Shown here: in pieces, positions 63,930 through 64,000 of the stretch
How the letters are laid out: the number at the start of each line of letters is the position of its first letter
Numbering within the stretch: the first letter of the stretch is position 1
NCBI GenBank assembly: GCA_021323755.1
Contig: JAJPKJ010000045.1
Location: 101,692-165,691 of the forward strand
Length of the DNA: 64,000 nucleotides
From: Chitinophagales bacterium
GTDB taxonomy: Bacteria; Bacteroidota; Bacteroidia; Chitinophagales; Chitinophagaceae
Direction of reading: 5' to 3'
Notes under the pieces: model-generated
The model's input: only the letters and a program-made list of their open reading frames with translations
Told to the model about the DNA's origin: nothing
Database searches by the model: none
Made by a program: the position numbers and the translations under genes

Positions 63930-64000
63930 ATGCCCCACATAAAAGTAGATAATAACCTGGCCGGAATTCGCGGATTAATGGCCTTCCGCCCTGAAACTGC
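63930..64000 (+). CDS. AhpD/CMD-family protein 4, partial (runs off the right edge)
   Basis: The first 23 codons from ATG 63930 read MPHIKVDNNLAGIRGLMAFR followed by PETA. This matches the start of copies 2 and 3 (xHI...GIRxxMxFRPET). The rest is outside the window, so the catalytic residues cannot be checked. It extends the cluster to at least four AhpD-type genes. Confidence 0.8.
   Translation, partial: MPHIKVDNNLAGIRGLMAFRPET

Overview
The window looks like chromosomal DNA of a Bacteroidota species, most likely of the Chitinophagaceae type. Reasons: AT-rich sequence; promoters of the Bacteroidota form (TTTG, about 19 bases, TAnnTTTG) instead of -35/-10 boxes; almost no Shine-Dalgarno sequences; a TonB-dependent receptor with a carboxypeptidase-like N-terminal domain; DUF983, DUF6600, FtsX-type permeases and many small lineage-restricted proteins; and the order pheT - coiled coil - zapA - rny. 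No ribosomal RNA was seen, so the family assignment is inference.

Layout. 1-1728: 5' part of an exported beta-propeller (BNR/Asp-box) protein running off the left edge. 1.9-13.6 kb: accessory genes, including a probable ArsR-controlled SRPBCC operon with two clear operators and a nonsense-interrupted third gene, a beta-lactamase-fold protein that has lost its catalytic motifs, a protein resembling a metallopeptidase without its catalytic Glu, two related small membrane proteins, an O-methyltransferase, a cupin, a GyrI-like domain protein and a GC-richer FtsX/MacB permease. 13.7-17.9 kb: a mobilization module (coupling protein, relaxase, relaxosome accessory protein and a divergent small gene) without an integrase or transposase in view. 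18.4-21.6 kb: stress-type proteins (acidic disordered protein, DUF892 ferritin-like, YceI) and secreted proteins, then tRNA-Pro. 22-29.6 kb: PhyH dioxygenase, lipoproteins, a TPR histidine kinase with its LuxR-type regulator, and an ABC exporter. 29.7-35.4 kb: DUF983, a probable metal-related TonB receptor with its small RGPP-tailed partner, thiolase, and an NTF2-like protein.

35.6-58.9 kb is mostly housekeeping: pyrD, rsmE, dnaB, pheT, zapA, rny, rplS, tatA, tatC, gatA, a lytic transglycosylase, pabB, purA, the Rel/SpoT enzyme and tRNA-Leu. It is interrupted by two tandem DUF6600 proteins with Asn-rich repeat tails and by an AT-rich gap next to dnaB that carries DnaA-box-like sequences.

59.7-64 kb (continuing off the right edge) is the best candidate for an undescribed system: four consecutive AhpD/CMD-family genes (the fourth cut by the edge) collinear with a major-facilitator transporter and a MetE-like zinc methyltransferase. 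The three complete AhpD-like proteins share the same E-x11-C-x2-C-x3-H relay at identical residue numbers. This looks like one operon for import and redox or methyl-transfer processing of an unknown compound; the substrate cannot be read from sequence.
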